A DNA stretch of 7,387 nt, taken from contig JAUQWR010000188.1 in the NCBI GenBank assembly GCA_030835065.1, positions 1 to 7,387 of the forward strand, written 5' to 3'. The position numbers and the translations under genes were made by a program. Positions 6,547-7,387 of the stretch are shown in pieces (position 1 is the stretch's first letter; each line of letters starts with the position of its first letter). The DNA comes from Candidatus Kapaibacterium sp. (GTDB lineage: Bacteria > Bacteroidota > Ignavibacteria > Kapaibacteriales > UBA2268). The notes beneath the pieces were generated by a model. It was not told the DNA's origin. It saw nothing but the letters and a program-made list of their open reading frames with translations, and searched no databases.

Positions 6547-7158
6547 ATGAAGAAATTCATATTTGCAGCTTTGATTTTCGGTTTGATTAGTGTTTTTCAA
6601 TCATTTGCTTCTGATAAAGTAGAAATTGATAAAAAAGCACCTGATTTTACTTTGACAGACGTAAATGGAAAGACTCATAAATTGAGTGATTATAAAGGCA
6701 AAATAGTTGTTTTGGAATGGATAAATTTTGATTGTCCATTTGTCAAAAAGCATTATGATTCAAAAAATATGCAGAAAATTCAGGATGAGTATGCAAAAAA
6801 AGGAATAATTTGGCTAGCAATATGTTCCTCAGCACCAGAAAAACAAGGTAATTTTACTAAAGATGAAATCAAAAAAAGAATTAAAGAAACTGGTTCAAAA
6901 ATGTCTGCATACTTGATTGATGAAGACGGAAAAGTAGGCAAATTATACGAAGCAAAAGTTACTCCTCATATGTATATTATCAATAAAGACGGTGTTTTGG
7001 TATATATGGGAGCTATCGATAGTATAAAATCTACAGATAAAGAAGATATTTCTAAAGCAGAAAATTATGTGAAAGGTGCTTTAGATGCTTTGCTAAATGG
7101 TAAAATGCCAGCCACAAAAGTTACTCAGCCATATGGTTGCTCAGTTAAATACAAATAA
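6547..7158 (+). CDS. Exported Prx-like/thioredoxin-fold protein (redoxin family, DCPFVKKHY type)
   Basis: A 203-residue protein with a Sec signal (hydrophobic 4-20, likely cleavage after SFA at 19-21). The mature part has the AhpC/TSA-redoxin start APDFTLTDVNGKTHKLSDYKG (31-51), strand VVLEWINFDCPFVKKHY with active-site C63, WLAICSSAPEKQG (89-101), the cis-Pro loop TPHMYII (P140) and VYMGAIDSI. It ends PYGCSVKYK with C198. This matches the PRX-like-1-type family, where the thioredoxin CXXC is reduced to CPFV: the second Cys is V66. C198, and perhaps C93, could serve as the resolving Cys (inference). Whether such proteins act as peroxidases or disulfide reductases is not settled by sequence. 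Its position directly after a DsbD-alpha-like protein suggests that protein as its reductant. Length is normal and the gene looks intact. It is the last gene before a terminator. Confidence 0.92.
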   Translation: MKKFIFAALIFGLISVFQSFASDKVEIDKKAPDFTLTDVNGKTHKLSDYKGKIVVLEWINFDCPFVKKHYDSKNMQKIQDEYAKKGIIWLAICSSAPEKQGNFTKDEIKKRIKETGSKMSAYLIDEDGKVGKLYEAKVTPHMYIINKDGVLVYMGAIDSIKSTDKEDISKAENYVKGALDALLNGKMPATKVTQPYGCSVKYK

Positions 7159-7175
7159 ATTTGAGATAATATTAT

Positions 7176-7216
7176 TAAGGGAGCTTGTTATTCAATAATA
7201 AGCTCCTTACTTTTTT
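7176..7216 (+). terminator. Rho-independent terminator of the thiol-redox gene cluster
   Basis: GGAGCTT (7180-7186) pairs perfectly with AAGCTCC (7200-7206). The stem extends inward with a G-T pair and TTA/TAA (7188-7190 with 7196-7198), and outward through TAA (7176-7178) with TTA (7207-7209) across a one-base G bulge. Six T follow at 7211-7216. It sits 17 nt after the Prx-like stop. The - strand side of the hairpin has no T-run, so it looks directional for + strand transcripts. Confidence 0.85.
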
Positions 7217-7387
7217 AGACTGATGAATACTCTTGTGCCTTGATTTAATGTAGAATCGACTGTTATCTTGCCATGCAATAAGTCAACCGAGTCTTTTACA
7301 ATGGCTAAGCCCAAACCTGTACCCTGGATAGTACCAACATTTGAGAATCTATAAAAAGGTTCGTATAGATATTTCATTTCGTCATTA
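7207..7387 (-). CDS. Histidine kinase, C-terminal end of the ATPase domain (partial)
   Basis: Reading leftward on the - strand, 59 codons run in from the right edge to a TAA at 7209-7207. The peptide contains the F-box-like EPFYRFSN, the G2 box GTGLGLAIVKDSV and the closing strands GKITVDS and GTRVFISL. Together these are the end of a HATPase_c domain of a sensor histidine kinase. The His-containing dimerisation domain and the sensor region lie outside the window, so the stimulus is unknown. The protein ends shortly after the ATPase domain (ISLKK), so no receiver domain is fused at this end. The gene converges on the Prx-like gene, and its stop codon is within the outer arm of the terminator stem. 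Nothing in the window shows what it regulates. Confidence 0.92.
   Translation of the reverse strand, partial: NDEMKYLYEPFYRFSNVGTIQGTGLGLAIVKDSVDLLHGKITVDSTLNQGTRVFISLKK

Overview
The window is AT-rich and densely coding. Six genes lie on the + strand, and the end of a converging gene lies on the - strand at the right edge. Base composition, the protein families and the mix of strong AGGAG ribosome sites with one gene lacking any suggest an anaerobic or facultative member of the Bacteroidota/Chlorobiota/Ignavibacteriota/Kapabacteria group. This placement is an inference, not a sequence match. Shine-Dalgarno motifs this good are unusual in core Bacteroidia, which favours the Ignavibacteria/Chlorobi side.

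Region 1 (1-3582) is the tail of an electron-transfer operon. It holds a HybB/NrfD-type ten-helix quinone-interacting membrane subunit (5' end outside the window), an exported 13-heme cytochrome c, and a membrane-anchored protein joining a receiver-like domain to a GcvH-like lipoyl-fold domain. In that last protein both the phosphoacceptor Asp and the lipoyl Lys are replaced. The genes are 9-16 nt apart and very probably co-transcribed. The likely role is exchange of electrons between the menaquinone pool and periplasmic cytochromes, as in Hmc/Qrc/Cbc-type complexes; the upstream partners (for example an iron-sulfur subunit) would lie to the left. The operon ends at a hairpin-plus-T-tract (3594-3670) whose loop is long and itself foldable.

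Region 2 (3737-7158) is a cell-envelope thiol-redox cluster. It holds an NHLRC2-like thioredoxin/NHL-propeller protein with a CCINC active site, a stand-alone DsbD/ScsB N-terminal (alpha) domain protein without the DsbD membrane domain, and an exported Prx-like/thioredoxin-fold protein with a single active-site Cys (DCPFV) and a conserved C-terminal GCSVKY tail. All three carry N-terminal export signals, so they probably form a thiol/disulfide or peroxide-handling relay outside the cytoplasm. No CcdA/DsbD-beta-type electron feeder is visible here. A stem-loop with a T-tract (7176-7216) ends this unit.

Region 3 (7207-7387, - strand) is the last 59 codons of a histidine kinase ATPase domain, converging on region 2; its stop codon lies inside the terminator stem.

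No tRNA, rRNA, CRISPR array, insertion sequence or phage gene was seen. No gene-free stretch exceeds 300 bases; the longest is 154 bases (3583-3736). The most unusual items are the doubly degenerate receiver-GcvH fusion, the ferredoxin-like Cys cluster at the front of the multiheme cytochrome, and the structured RNA at 3594-3670.
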